DNA from: Trichomonas vaginalis G3
Lineage: Eukaryota > Parabasalia > Trichomonadida > Trichomonadidae
DNA length: 64,000 nucleotides
Reading direction: 5' to 3'
Assembly (NCBI RefSeq): GCF_026262505.1
Contig: NC_067204.1
Coordinates: forward strand, 23,653,300 to 23,717,299
Below are positions 9,495 through 21,023 of this stretch, piece by piece (within the stretch, counting starts at the first letter, position 1; every line of letters begins with the position of its first letter). The translations under genes and the position numbers were made by a program. The notes beneath the pieces were generated by a model that made no database searches, was not told where the DNA came from, and saw only the letters and a program-made list of their open reading frames with translations.

Positions 9495-12400
9495 ATGCCA
9501 CGTAAGCTACGTAAGAATATACGTAAGAGGAAGAGAGCATTGAAACATCCAATAGTAAAACTGACACCACAACAACAGTTGCAACAACAAATGATGAATG
9601 ACCCCACTATGTTGCAACAAATGTCAAGCAACCCTATGCTTTTAAACCGAGTTATTGGTGCACAGAGTGGAGGTTTAAGAGCGGCACTTTTAGCGAAAAT
9701 GGCAGGCTATGGTGGAGCTGCAGACGGAACAGCCTATAACCCTCAAAGTCAAATGAATTTGAGTTCACTCAAAAATCAAATAACAGATGTCAAAAAGTCA
9801 AACATAGACATACAGAAGCAAATAAGTGAAAACGAAAAGAAACTAGAATATGACAGACACACAAAGAAACTCAATGAGTTAAACGTAGAGAAAAAGAAGA
9901 AAGAAGAACAACTGAAAGAACTAAGTACAGAGGAATATGCGAAAAAAGTGTCAGAAAAAGCAGCAGAAGTAGCAAAAATGGAACAAGATGTTGTAAATTT
10001 GAAAAACCATACTACTCAATATAAAATACTGAAAGATGAAGAGATAAAACAAAAAGCCCTGAAGACATATATGGATAGCGATGAGTATAAAAAAGAAGTT
10101 GAAGCAAATGTAAAGGCAGAAAAACTTTTACAGTTGCAAAACCAAACCGTACAGTATGAAAACTTAGCACAAGAAAGTAAAAATAACGACGCGGCTATGC
10201 AAAAGGCAATGAAAAGCGCAGAATATATAAAAGCTAACAATGACTGGTTAGATGCCCAAGCCAACGCTAAAGCAGCCCAACTCATAGGGTCAATAAGGAC
10301 AAAAATACAAGCGGATGAAGACAGTTCAAATGAAGCTTTAACGAATGCTGACTTTAAGAACGCCTTCGAAGCTCTTCATAGTAAGGTGAAACAAGTGAAC
10401 GACTTCTCATCTGGAAAGAAACTGAAGTCTGAAGGTTTCGACAAAGAGTTAAGAGAAGTAGCACAAAATATGACGAAAATAACAGATGCAGCAACGAGAC
10501 AGGCAGTTCAAAGTGCCTATGACGCCGTTAGAGCAACTGTTGTGAAAAGTCAAGAAAAAGAGTTACAACAGACCAAAACAGACCTAGTAAATGCTTTCTT
10601 AAGAACGAAAAGTCAGGTAGGACATTACGCTGCAGATGGAACATATGTGCCAGCTGGTGGAACTTATATACCACCAAACCCTCCAAGAGAAGCACCTGCA
10701 CCAGGACTACCTAACACATTTACATCGTCACATGGACACAGACACAGGCATGCACCAAAACCAGCACAACAACCAACAGTTCAAAACACTGCACCACAAC
10801 CAACAGTTCAAAACCCTGCACAACAACAACCACAAACAGAGCAAGGACATAAAAGAAGTAGAGAACAAGGAAACCAAGAATTCTTAAAAATGCTTAAAGA
10901 AGAGTGTGGTTTCCCAGATACTGTTGACTTTAGTGACAGATATAAAGAAGCTATTGGAAAGTTCAAGGATGGAAATACTGACCCGAACCTATTTAGCTTT
11001 ATGGCTCAGCACCAAAACGGATATAATCTCAAACCTGGAAAATACAAGCTCGCTAAGGGATATGATTTAATAGCATATCATCCAAATGACATGGATGAAT
11101 TTACTCCGAGATATTTGATGTCAGAGCTAAATGACAATTCAACTTTCGTCATGAAACGCGTAAAAAATAGAGACGGAACGAAAGAACAAAAGCTTATGAA
11201 TGCGGATGACGTAGATAGGGAAATTGTTGAAAACGGTCTCGGAATATATGAAATGCCAGCAGATGAGGTACAAGAAACTCCACAGGAAGAAGTTCAGATA
11301 CAACCAGACATGGAAGAAATAGTTCAGCAACAACAGCTAGAAGAGCCTGAAGGAAACGAACAAGTCCTTCCTTTGGAAACTAACTTCACAGAACTAGATG
11401 AAGATTTGGAACAGCCGAAAAATCTTGACCCTCAACAAGAGCATGAGGTGAATATGGAATCTTTCCAAGAGTCTAAGAAAGATTCGGCTGACATAGTAGA
11501 AGAATATCGAAAAATGTTTGCCGACATACAAAAGACTCCAACATCAGATGAAAATATCCAGCATAGAATGGAAGAACTGAAAAAAAATGTACACAAATAC
11601 AACAACCCTTTTTACTTACGAGCATTTAACGTTCAATCTTTGGATGAACTCGGTGAAAATAAAAGGTTAAATTTCAAGAAAACATATAGAAATGAAACAT
11701 TGTTTAAAGTTCATTCAGAACCTAACCAAGATGGAAACAAACCTACTTTTGTTTCTGCAGACGATGGAACTACAATGAGATGGGGTCATAAAGCTAACCC
11801 GGATAGGTGGTTCATAAACTTACAACCACAATTCCAAGAAGTTGTAGACGCAATGGAAGTCAATGGTGAACAAGATATAGCTGGTATTTTAAGCGCGGCT
11901 TTAATGCCATTGAAAGATATGAAACATGCAGATATTTTGGACCAGTATGAAATGAACATGGCTGATGGAAATATAACACCTGACGTTCTAGAACATTTAT
12001 CTCAAAGAACTACACAGAACCATAGAGATGGTATATTTGGTGAAGAGTTTAGAAAGAAAGTTAGGGAGAGAGAAGGAAGAGAACCTATTGTACATGACCT
12101 TGCAAACGAAAGTTTGCAAAATGTCATAAAAACTTACTTTGCAGACAATGAACCGAGAAGGGATGAATATTTAAGAAAACTCAAATGGACAGTACCAAAT
12201 GAAATGTTAGTATTGAAAAACATGTTCCTTGACAAAATAAAACCAACTACAGAAATAAATGACGCAAGACTGAAACATTGGGTAAAAGCTTTCCCATTCA
12301 CAAAAGATATTATTGGTAACATGGAAAGAAAACCAGAATGGCTACAAAAACATATATTTGGAAACGAGCTTATTCCATATGGACAAGCTATATTTGAAGA

Positions 12401-12674
12401 GCTTGAACCGGAAACTCAGGACAGAGTCATGCAAACAATACGCAAAGACTCAAATACAAACTATGACAAACTCTTTCTAGGATATAGGTTACCTGAGATG
12501 GGCGACCAGAGCCCAAAGGCAAAAAGGACATGGGAAATTTACAACATACTAGGTGAACATGAGGCAAAGATGCAACAACTTGAAGCAGAGGGCAATGAAG
12601 GAAAAAGAAGAGTTAAAAACTCAGTCAGGAAGAAAGTAAAGCTTGGTCCACGTGGGTTCTATTATGACATATAA
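9495..12674 (+). CDS. large Polinton protein, coiled-coil, unknown role
   Basis: 1059 residues starting MPRKLRKNIRKRKRALKH, a strongly basic head. Residues about 90-330 are lysine/glutamate-rich and helical, probably coiled coil. About 395-455 is proline/glutamine-rich with tandem QQPTVQN-like words, about 600-680 is acidic, and about 730-1040 is a mixed, probably folded domain. The tail is basic again (KRRVKNSVRKKVK). I recognise no family. Position directly before the capsid-like gene and the basic ends suggest a core or scaffold protein of the particle; this is inference. It is the longest intact frame of the element. Confidence 0.75.
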   Translation: MPRKLRKNIRKRKRALKHPIVKLTPQQQLQQQMMNDPTMLQQMSSNPMLLNRVIGAQSGGLRAALLAKMAGYGGAADGTAYNPQSQMNLSSLKNQITDVKKSNIDIQKQISENEKKLEYDRHTKKLNELNVEKKKKEEQLKELSTEEYAKKVSEKAAEVAKMEQDVVNLKNHTTQYKILKDEEIKQKALKTYMDSDEYKKEVEANVKAEKLLQLQNQTVQYENLAQESKNNDAAMQKAMKSAEYIKANNDWLDAQANAKAAQLIGSIRTKIQADEDSSNEALTNADFKNAFEALHSKVKQVNDFSSGKKLKSEGFDKELREVAQNMTKITDAATRQAVQSAYDAVRATVVKSQEKELQQTKTDLVNAFLRTKSQVGHYAADGTYVPAGGTYIPPNPPREAPAPGLPNTFTSSHGHRHRHAPKPAQQPTVQNTAPQPTVQNPAQQQPQTEQGHKRSREQGNQEFLKMLKEECGFPDTVDFSDRYKEAIGKFKDGNTDPNLFSFMAQHQNGYNLKPGKYKLAKGYDLIAYHPNDMDEFTPRYLMSELNDNSTFVMKRVKNRDGTKEQKLMNADDVDREIVENGLGIYEMPADEVQETPQEEVQIQPDMEEIVQQQQLEEPEGNEQVLPLETNFTELDEDLEQPKNLDPQQEHEVNMESFQESKKDSADIVEEYRKMFADIQKTPTSDENIQHRMEELKKNVHKYNNPFYLRAFNVQSLDELGENKRLNFKKTYRNETLFKVHSEPNQDGNKPTFVSADDGTTMRWGHKANPDRWFINLQPQFQEVVDAMEVNGEQDIAGILSAALMPLKDMKHADILDQYEMNMADGNITPDVLEHLSQRTTQNHRDGIFGEEFRKKVREREGREPIVHDLANESLQNVIKTYFADNEPRRDEYLRKLKWTVPNEMLVLKNMFLDKIKPTTEINDARLKHWVKAFPFTKDIIGNMERKPEWLQKHIFGNELIPYGQAIFEELEPETQDRVMQTIRKDSNTNYDKLFLGYRLPEMGDQSPKAKRTWEIYNILGEHEAKMQQLEAEGNEGKRRVKNSVRKKVKLGPRGFYYDI

Positions 12675-12706
12675 ATCCAACTATTCTATATTTTTACTCA
12701 TATGAA

Positions 12707-14198
12707 ATGTACGCCGCTCAGAATATAACGCCAACAGTTTTGGATGCTATGAATGGAAATGTTTCCGAATGGTATAACGAATGCGACAATGCCATTAGAA
12801 GGTCAGAAATAGTTCCTGGAACTTACGAATATACAACTGCTGTTTCTTATGGAAATGTAGGTGAGTTTGGAGAAGGTTCTTCAACAACAGTAGATATTGC
12901 TTGCGACAGGTTTCATATAATTTCTATTGACAACTCATTCTTATACGTGGAACAAGACATTGAAATAAAACCTTCTGTCAAGTTGTCTGACAAGAAAGGT
13001 TGCAATGGAATTTTCTATGTCGGATACCAATATGCTCCAGAAGTTTTCATGGGATATAAGATATATTCTAACTCTGACTTAGTTCAAACAGTAACATGGG
13101 CAAACTATGAATGGTTCGCTTTGAGAAACTCAGTACAACCACAAGCTAGAGAACAAACAGACCAGTATGCAACTATTGAGAAAATAAGAAAACTTGACCC
13201 TAACGTTCCAGGAGTTTATGTTGACCTTTCTGGACAAACTGCAGCAGCAGTAACCAAAGTAAAACTGAAACTTAGAGTTCCTTTGTCATCTTTCCTCATC
13301 TTCAGGTTTTTAAGATACTTGCCAAACTGGGCAGGAAAAATTTCTATCGAACTTACTCCAAGCAAAAATAACTTAGTCATTGCACCAACACAAGACCCAT
13401 TCACTCTTACAGAAGTAGTGGGAACAAATAAAATGTCATTCGCCGACTTTTGCAAAAACAAAGTTGACTTAGACTTTGGTTTCTCAAACCTCAACACTGA
13501 AGTAAACTATTATTTCAATGCTGCTGGAGATGCTTGGGACCCAGTTAAGTTCACATGCGAAAAGTTTGAATGCAAGAGAATAGAAAGCAGACTTGCAGTC
13601 TATATGTTGGACCCAGATATTTCAAATGCTTTAGCTGCCAAATATATTGCAGTTCCACTTATGTTCCCTATACACCAAATATCTGTCAAAGACTTTGCAG
13701 GTGAAGTTGGAAACCAAAGTGCTGACCCAGGTGCAAGAACAGATATTGCTTTAACAACTGCAATGAAACATGCAGATACTATGTTTGTACTGTTCAGACG
13801 AACTATAAATGACTATTCTTGCTTCTACAACCCTGGTATTAAATACCATATAAACATAGATGGCAAATACTATCCAAGAGAAGAATATTCTACAGTTGAG
13901 GATATGAGGTCATACAACTTGACATTAGATGCTATGAACTTTAACAACAACTTCACAAACCATTAACCCTGAAATGCAAAGTTCTATTATGCCATATGTG
14001 AAAGTATGGACTCATACAGGAGGTCAAAAAACTCAATATACAAATGGAGACCGTTCAAACTTTTGGCTTGGCATTCCATTTGCTGACTCAGAAGACTTTA
14101 TGGGTGGTATTTCAACTGTTGGTACTGTACAATACAATATACTGGTGACAGAGACGGTCCAGATTGAACTGAGAGCAAAGAAGTTACAAAACCAATAG
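12707..14198 (+). CDS. capsid-like region of the Polinton (candidate major capsid)
   Basis: The main open frame (419 residues, starting MYAAQNITPTVLDAMNG) is rich in beta-type segments and aromatic residues (for example YVEQDIEIKPSVKLS, FLIFRFLRYLPNWAGKISIE), lacks charged low-complexity sequence and sits next to the large core-type gene. Double jelly-roll major capsids of Polintons have this general size and composition. No diagnostic motif can be named by eye, so this is a context-based call. The region does not look fully intact. Confidence 0.5.
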
Positions 14199-14620
14199 CA
14201 CTTTTCACGGAAGATGCTCTTTTGAAGATTCGTTCGATGAAACCTGCTGGGGCTCCTCAGATTGGTATAACGACAGCTTCCATCGAGCAGATTTTGGCAG
14301 CAGGTCAGTAAGTGTTCTTGAACTGACTTCTCTCCGTCAAATATTGACAGTACGCCAGTTTTGATATAATATTGTATTATAAACTTACCTTTAGAAATAT
14401 CGGTCAGTTTTGTGTTATTTTTGTCAACGTCAAGAACTTTCACCATTTCAGTTATACCAACTTTCTTTGCTTTATGAAAATATTTAGGTTCAGCAAAGAC
14501 TGCTATTCTATAACATTTACCATTGTTTGTATAAAGAACTATTCTGTCAATGAACTTGTATTGTTTGTGTGTGTAAACTTTGTTTTGCTTCAATTCGAAG
14601 AGATACTCAAATACGTCCAT
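14033..14620 (-). CDS. small Polinton protein, unknown, minus strand
   Basis: Starts MDVFEYLFELKQNKVYTHKQ at 14620. The first 110 or so residues read like a compact alpha/beta protein; the rest overlaps the convergent capsid-like region and is probably not coding. Family not recognised. Confidence 0.4.
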   Translation of the reverse strand: MDVFEYLFELKQNKVYTHKQYKFIDRIVLYTNNGKCYRIAVFAEPKYFHKAKKVGITEMVKVLDVDKNNTKLTDISKGKFIIQYYIKTGVLSIFDGEKSVQEHLLTCCQNLLDGSCRYTNLRSPSRFHRTNLQKSIFREKCYWFCNFFALSSIWTVSVTSILYCTVPTVEIPPIKSSESANGMPSQKFERSPFVY

Positions 14621-14639
14621 CTTTTTATTCTAAGTAAAA

Positions 14640-15220
14640 TGTCATTTCCGAAAATAGAAGCGTAAGTGTTTCAAAAGGTTTAATGGCGATGGCAGATGTG
14701 AAGTTAAATTCACCAACTCAAACAAACAGTCAAAGTGTTGTTGTCAATGTCAAAGAAAGAGATGTTGAAGTGGGGAAACCATACGAAGACGAAGATGGTA
14801 TAAACAATAGTTCCTGTAAAAGAACAACCAACATACCCTGAAGTTAGCAGAGAGTTAAGTTCTGTTGCAGATATTCGAAACGACTACCAACAACTTAAAG
14901 ACAAACTTAAAACTCAGGAGAAGATTTGTCAAGCTTTGGGTATAATGTTAAACTTGGTTGAACACAACCCTGTAAAAGTGAACTCATATGTCATTGCACC
15001 TCATGAAGTTTTGAAAGAACTATTGAAACTTTTGACAGAGGCAGACGATATAAACATCAAAGAAATAGAACCCGACATTGCTTGCTGTGGTGTTTCATAC
15101 AATGTCATTGACAAGATATACGTTATGAAAGGAGGTGAAACGTTGAACTTAAAATATAGTTTCCCAGACGTCATAAAAATATTTGACGACCACAACATTT
15201 CATTAAAGTTTGTTTGCTAA
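14640..15220 (+). pseudogene. unknown Polinton gene region, broken
   Basis: A plus-strand region with protein-like composition; its clearest open part is 14936-15220 (94 residues, LLTEADDINIKEIEPDIACC). Family not recognised. It lies divergently to the small minus-strand gene ending at 14620. Confidence 0.4.
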
Positions 15221-15225
15221 GTAAA

Positions 15226-16033
15226 TGGCAGAAGACATAGTGGTTTATACTATTACGACTAAAAACCCTGAGTCATATAATTCTATAACAACAAACTTAC
15301 AAAGTCCTCAAGGACGATATTGTAAACTGACCTTAAACACGATGACGACTAAAGCCTGTTTTGCTCTTTTGACACAGAAGACTTTGTTGTTGTGAATGGT
15401 AAAAAATACTTCTTTGAAGATACTTACTCAGATATACCACCAACAGGTTTTGTTGACTTATTTAATACTTTTAAGTACGGGTGTAAAATGTGCTGCAACT
15501 AGAGCAGGTTTCATTATGTTTGGATGTCCGACTGAGTTTACTATAAACAATATGAGCTATAATACAAAACTTATATCTGGTTTTTACTACCAACAGTTTC
15601 CTATAACAGGAAAAGGTGTCATACAAGGTTTGTCTGTTCCATTGACTTTAAGTACCTATTTTATATATTGTTTCAAACTTAGGTTTCAAAGTGCTATTCG
15701 AATGTCGACAGAAACTACTATGACAAAAGATTTACTCATGCGTATAAAACAACACTTTCTCTGCTGGTTTGCCTATTGTTCATTCGAATGCAGAGTTTTC
15801 AGCTTTAGTAAACTCAAACACTTTAGCAAACATAAACTTAACCTTAGTTGACGCAAACTTTGTTCCTGTAAAACTTTTATGTCCTATGTATTTGTCAATG
15901 ACGGCAGAAAGTTTCGAATTGGAAAGATGCAACTGGTGAAAGTATTGTACTACAAGAACAACTTCAACAACAAATAGCTCAAGAACAACAAATGCAACAA
16001 ATGGAACAAATGCAACAACAAAGTCAAGAATAA
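15226..16033 (+). pseudogene. unknown Polinton gene region, Q-rich end, broken
   Basis: A plus-strand region beginning MAEDIVVYTITTKNPESYN and ending in a glutamine/methionine-rich tail (IAQEQQMQQMEQMQQQ). The position among virion-type genes suggests a structural protein, but no motif is visible. Confidence 0.4.
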
Positions 16034-16061
16034 AAAAAATATTTTTTTTATTTTTTATAAA

Positions 16062-17296
16062 AATGTACAGAATAGACGTTTCAGATTTTTATGACTTCCA
16101 AGCGTTCAGAAATATGTGTCCATTTAGAGACTATAACAAAGCAGTCGAGAATTTGAAACGTTTAGTCATTTATGTCGACTCTGCCCCAGAATTGTTATGT
16201 CATGAAAGAATGGGATGTTGTCTTTAACAAACCAAGAGCGACAATAGTTTCAGAACAAGAATGTAGACAGAAACTTAAGAAATAAAAGTCGTACAAGTTG
16301 GTATGAAGATGTTAGATGCTTGGGATATCTTATTGTCAAGTTAGAAGATTTTTCAGTTCGTGGTATAAGTTCTATACACCATCTCCAAACTTCTATTCTA
16401 TCTTCACTGGATATAAATACGAACAAGTAGAATGGAAAGAAAATATTATAGAAGCTTGGTTAGACCATGTCAAAGAAATTATATGCAATGGAAACGAAAG
16501 AGTCTATGAGTATATCTTATGTTGGTTTGCAAACATCTTACAACATCCAAGTGCTAAGAATGAAACTGCTCTCATTATAATGGAAAACAAGGAAACTGGT
16601 AAGAAACACATTCTTTACAGATATTTTGTGCAAACTGTTAGAGGGCCTATTCGAACCCGAATATGACAAACATAGAAAACATCTGTGGCAAGTTAACTCT
16701 TCAATAGAGAATATGAAACTTATAGTATGTAACGAACTTCAAGTATAGATACAACAAAGGTTTTAAACTCAGATGCTTTGAAGAGTCTTATAACAGACAA
16801 AGTTGGAGTTGTTGAAAGAAAGTATAGAGACCAAAGAGTTTGTGAAAATGTTGCAAATTTCATCATGGTTTCAAACAACGCCGTTCCGATGAAGTTAGAA
16901 AGTTCTGACAGAAGATATGTAGTTGTCAGAACGTCAGAAGCTCATATGCAAGATACAGAATATTTTGACGACTTAGCAGAAACTTTGACATCTGACTTTT
17001 ACAACCACTTGTTCTCATATTTCATGACATTAGATATTTCTAAGTTCAATCCAAGACAAATTCCACATACCGAAGAAAGACAAACATTGTTAGAAGCAAA
17101 CAAGAGTGTATATGAACTGTTTATAGATGAGACTAACTTTGAGTGTTTAGATGAAAGGTCTTTGTACGACTCGTATAAACAATATTGTCAAGAGTATGGT
17201 TATATGGCAGCGTCTAAACGTACATTCTTGGCAAATGTCAAAAGTCTTTTAGATGTTCAGAACGGCGTATATACAAAGAAAAATTTTTATGAGTAA
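16062..17296 (+). pseudogene. SF3 (D5-like) helicase region, broken
   Basis: The best-kept part, 16778-17296, reads FIMVSNNAVPMKLESSDRRY. The pattern of hydrophobic strand, SNN, P and DRR is typical of the C-terminal helicase core of D5-like primase-helicases of superfamily 3. Upstream (16316-16666) is a compatible helical section (WLDHVKEIICNGNERVYEYI). Such helicases drive replication in large DNA viruses, virophages and some Polinton-like elements. Overall the region is not intact. Confidence 0.6.
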
Positions 17297-17331
17297 ATTT
17301 TAAAAAAATATTTTTTTATCCGATAGAAAAG

Positions 17332-17751
17332 ATGACGAAATATATTTCAGTCAACAAATATATGTCAGGACTTAAAGAAGAACTAGACCCATTCGCTTAT
17401 TTGAATGTTTACTTCTACCATTTTGAAAAGTCTACATATGACAAAGTTTGGAACATCGAACCCGTTAAGTTTGCTATTGTGACTAAAAATGGTGCGAAAT
17501 TTGAAGACTTAGACATAGAAGGTTTGTTAGCAGTCAAAGAAAATTTTGACAGAAGGTTCTCAAACCTTAAAGAAGGCAAAGCATACAAACTTGTTATACC
17601 TTATGAACCAAAGAAAGCAGACGACTATGAATATTATGAGTCTAAGATAGTTGAAGTTCAAGGTAAATTAGGTAAAAAGATTTTAGAGTCTAAGCCAGTG
17701 TTTGCTCCTAAAGAGGAAGAGAACATTGACATTGACCCAGAAATGTTCTAA
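17332..17751 (+). CDS. 139-residue Polinton protein, unknown
   Basis: Starts MTKYISVNKYMSGLKEELDP and ends with an acidic tail (EEENIDIDPEMF). Mixed alpha/beta composition; the acidic C-terminus and position just after the helicase would suit an ssDNA-binding protein, but this is only a guess. An AAAAAAATATTTTTTT-type AT palindrome lies directly upstream. Confidence 0.55.
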   Translation: MTKYISVNKYMSGLKEELDPFAYLNVYFYHFEKSTYDKVWNIEPVKFAIVTKNGAKFEDLDIEGLLAVKENFDRRFSNLKEGKAYKLVIPYEPKKADDYEYYESKIVEVQGKLGKKILESKPVFAPKEEENIDIDPEMF

Positions 17752-17769
17752 AAATAAAATTTTATTTTT

Positions 17770-18245
17770 ACATGTCAAATTTCTTTTTCCTCTGGAACTG
17801 GCTCTGTTCTTTCTTCTCTTCTTCTACTTTCTTTTCTTCTACTTTCTTTTCTTTCTTTTCTCTCTTCTTCTTCTTCTCTGGTGGAGTTATGTCAAATTTG
17901 GCGCAACCATATTTATGTAAAAAGTTCTTTGTCCTTTAATAGCTCTTCTATTCTGTTTCCTATTTCATCTTCAAGAACAGCGCATGTGTCTTCTTTGCAT
18001 TCTAAGAACTTTTGTTGGACTTCATCTTTCCAATCGGCGTCATCTCTGTCAACAAGTCTGTCATTGACAAATTTAAGACTGCTCTGCTTAAGGTTTTATG
18101 GTTCTTGTCATATTCCCAGAAACAGAACTTTATAGAACAAATTCACCTTTCTTGTTTACACTATGTAAGATTTTATGGTCGACAGATGTTTTGCTGTCAA
18201 AAAGCTTGTCTCGAATATAGATAGCGAAATCGCTAAGACATTTTC
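17770..18245 (-). pseudogene. remnant coding sequence, minus strand
   Basis: Read on the minus strand the area around 17940-18060 gives protein-like text such as DEIGNRIEELLKDKELFT and CKEDTCAVLEDE, and 17790-17880 gives lysine/glutamate-rich sequence. It seems to be the eroded remains of a small gene. Plus-strand ORFs here are antisense shadows. Confidence 0.35.
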
Positions 18246-18277
18246 AAAAAGATAAAAATTTTAATTTTTCTTAAAAT

Positions 18278-19153
18278 ATGTTAGAAAAAAAGTTTGCTGA
18301 CATTGACAAGAAATTTGAGAATGTTTTAAACAAGAACAAGAGGAAGTTAGAAAATGCTCAGATAAAACCCATACATGACAAGTTCTTATTTGCTCAGAAT
18401 GGTATAAACAGGTCTAATTGCACCACCTGGTCGGGTAAGACTTTCACTTATCTTAAAATGGCTGCACAACAACAAGAACTAGATGAGAAGAACCCATTTT
18501 ATGAGTTAGTTGTCATTTGTAGTACTTCTGGTCAATTTGACCAAACCGTCAATTCGTTCAAAGATATTATAAAGAAGTCTAAGTTAGTATGTATAAAGGA
18601 TACTGAGTTGTTAGATTGGATAAAGAAGTACCAAAGAGAGTTTTGAAGTATAATGCTATAAATGAGTATATAAATTCTAAGTTCAAAGACCCAAATGAGG
18701 AAATGCAGAGAATATTAGAGAAGAAACACTTCAGAAAACAAACAGAAAGAGATTGAGTACATTTCGAAGAAATTGCAATCTTACGATTGGAAGACTTACC
18801 CTCATAGGTGTCTTCTTATCTTAGACGACTTTGCTTCTCATCCTTTGTTAAAGAACAGAGAACAAGACATGTGTCGAATTCTTAAGAAGCTCAGACACTT
18901 TAACATCTCAGTTGTCATTTGTGTACAGACAGCAAAGAGTTTAAGTAAGGATGTTAAAAGAATACTTACTGATATCATACTTTTCCCTGGATTGTCCGAA
19001 GACGATTTCATGGAACTTATGAAAGAGTCCATGGCAGGTAAGTTTGACAGACATGAACTATGGGAGAAGTACAAAGTCATACAAGACCCTCATACTTCTT
19101 TCAGAATTCACATCTACGCGAACAAAGTTCAAATTGTAAAAAGTCAAGCTTGA
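18278..19153 (+). pseudogene. A32/HerA-like packaging ATPase region, broken
   Basis: The 5' part contains a P-loop-like stretch (TTWSGKTFTYLKMA). The 3' part (18773-19153) has a clear Walker B, RCLLILDDFA, followed by ILKKLRHFNISVVICVQTAK, the pattern of A32-type genome-packaging ATPases of Polintons and nucleocytoplasmic viruses. Such enzymes pump DNA into capsids. The region as a whole is not intact. Confidence 0.75.
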
Positions 19154-19354
19154 AAAATAAAGAGTTCATTTACCCTACTTGTTTGAAGTTGTCAAAATAC
19201 TCTGTTATTTTTCACGATTTTCATAGAGTTTTGGCGACTGGGGTTTCTTACCTACTCGCTTTTCTTCACTGTTTTCATACGGAATCTCTTCTCTCGGTTT
19301 TTCGAGGATAGCAATCTTATGAGGAAATTCATGAAATTTGGTCATTTTTCAGCA

Positions 19355-19522
19355 AAAATAATGTTTATGTTAGAATGTTAGATCTAACATGTTTTCTAAC
19401 ACGTTTTCTAACATGGTCTAAAACACACAAAACTCATGAAATTTCATACGGAATTCAATAAAAATAATGTTTATGTGAGAATGTTAGATCTAACATGTTT
19501 TCTAACATGTTTTCTAACATAA
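19355..19522. repeat. two direct copies of the GTTAGATCTAAC element
   Basis: AATAATGTTTATGTTAGAAT then GTTAGATCTAACATG and repeated TTTTCTAACA words, at about 19355-19425 and 19460-19520. Related copies lie at 8870, 9265, 20690 (inverted) and, diverged, at 22540. Each contains a palindrome, GTTAGATCTAAC. Confidence 0.8.
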
Positions 19523-19526
19523 CTAT

Positions 19527-20440
19527 TTACAAGCGTTTTACATGGTATATGTTGCGATGGTTCATGACTCTAAACAATTTCGTAGCTTCTATTTCTTCTG
19601 TCAGTATGTCAAAAGTTTTAACGATACCGAAAGTTTCTTTATACTTCTTCTTGACATCTGAAAGAAGGAAATCGTTAGCGGTTGGATAGTTTTTGTTCAG
19701 AAATTCTAACATGTTCATTTTATCTTCTGCTGGTTTTTCTGCTTCTTTCTTTAAGTCTGCATAGTCGTTTCTCATACGTTCTATCTCTTTGACGGAGTAG
19801 TTATATTTCCTCATTGCTGCTTTACATTTTGAACATTGCGGGTTCATTTTTGCGTTATATTCTGAAACCTTACCTGCAAGTATGACCAAGGCGTCAATGG
19901 TTTTCTTCATCTCGAACATAGCGGGTTTTATTTGTTCGTTCCATACCTTACCCCTACTATCTTTATCTCTTATTTCCCAAACACATTTTGCAACTAACGA
20001 AACAAAGTTGTCGTAGGTCTTAAATTCTTCGGATTTGTAAAGGTCAGAGATGTTCTTATATACCATGTCGCAATCTTTGTCCATAACCTTATGGTTGCAA
20101 TGAAAACCAAGGAATTCATAATTTACCTTTCGTATGAACTTCTTTATTTCTACTGAGTCAGTTGCTTTGACTTCTATTTCGTCAAATTCGGGAATGGTTA
20201 GTTTTTGTTGTTGGATTTCAGGCAATTTGGGTAAATGGTCAATAATGTCCTGCATTTCATAAAGATACTGTTCATTTGTTTCATCTTTCGCACTACAGTC
20301 TAAATTACTTGTTAAAAGTTCTTGCTTTATCTTCTGGATTTTTGTTTCGAAAGTATATGAAGAAGGAATGAAGCTTTTCATTTCTACTAACATAGATGTT
20401 GGATTCATGACTAACGAGTTTGGTGCTGTAGTTGCTAACA
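19527..20440 (-). CDS. Polinton protein of about 304 residues, unknown
   Basis: Start taken at the ATG at 20440 (MLATTAPNSLVMNPTSMLVE), just downstream of an AT palindrome; the longer upstream frame is AT-rich leader. Mostly helical, with a CSKCK motif near residue 210 that could bind metal and a lysine/glutamate-rich helix after it. It is bracketed by opposed copies of the GTTAGATCTAAC element (19460-19520 and 20690-20745), as though carried in a cassette. Family not recognised. Confidence 0.55.
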
Positions 20441-20449
20441 TGTTCTTAC

Positions 20450-20760
20450 AATAAAAATAAAAAAATATTTTTTTAAAAAAACCAACTTTATTTTTTATTT
20501 CGGGAAAACTCATGAAAATTCAAGAGTTTTGGTTGAAAAATACGGTGGAGCCAAAAGTGGCTCGACCTCAAAACAAGCATTTTGTGAAGAATATACCAAC
20601 CCGCGGAAAACAGCGGGTTGCTTTTTATACAAAATTCAACGGGTGACAAAACATTTACGATGAAATTCATGAAAATTCAAGAGTTTTAGACCATGTTAGA
20701 AAACATGTTAGAAAACATGTTAGATCTAACATTCTAACATAAACATTATTTTTGCTGAAA
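20450..20760. promoter_or_regulatory. intergenic region with AT palindrome and GTTAGATCTAAC copy
   Basis: Holds AAAAATATTTTTTTA near 20460 upstream of the minus-strand gene, a GC-bearing hairpin around 20599-20620 (ACCCGCGG ... CAGCGGGT), and an inverted GTTAGATCTAAC element at 20690-20755. A nearly identical stretch of about 40 bp (AAGCATTTTGTGAAG side against 22685-22730) recurs inverted near the HNH gene. Confidence 0.5.
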
Positions 20761-20776
20761 AAGTGTCATTTTTTTC

Positions 20777-20971
20777 ATGTCCGAAGACTCGAAGGTGCAA
20801 CACTTCCAAAATACCGACGAACTCAGAAGAGCAGCATGGCAGTATCTTCTTGACAACTTCTTTGAGTTCTCCAGGTACACCTTGGAAAATGCTGAAGAAC
20901 TCCGACACAGAGAATTTGGAGAAATTGCACTCCAATACTACCTTGACAAACAAAGGGTAAACAAAGGGTAA
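20777..20971 (+). CDS. 64-residue Polinton protein, unknown
   Basis: MSEDSKVQHFQNTDELRRAA and on: a compact acidic helical protein ending with VNKG. GGGTAAACAAA is repeated at its 3' end. Codon pattern is coding-like; no family recognised. Confidence 0.45.
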   Translation: MSEDSKVQHFQNTDELRRAAWQYLLDNFFEFSRYTLENAEELRHREFGEIALQYYLDKQRVNKG

Positions 20972-21023
20972 ACAAAGGGTAAAATAAGACTAAAAACTTA
21001 AGGTTTAAAAAAGTGACATTTTT

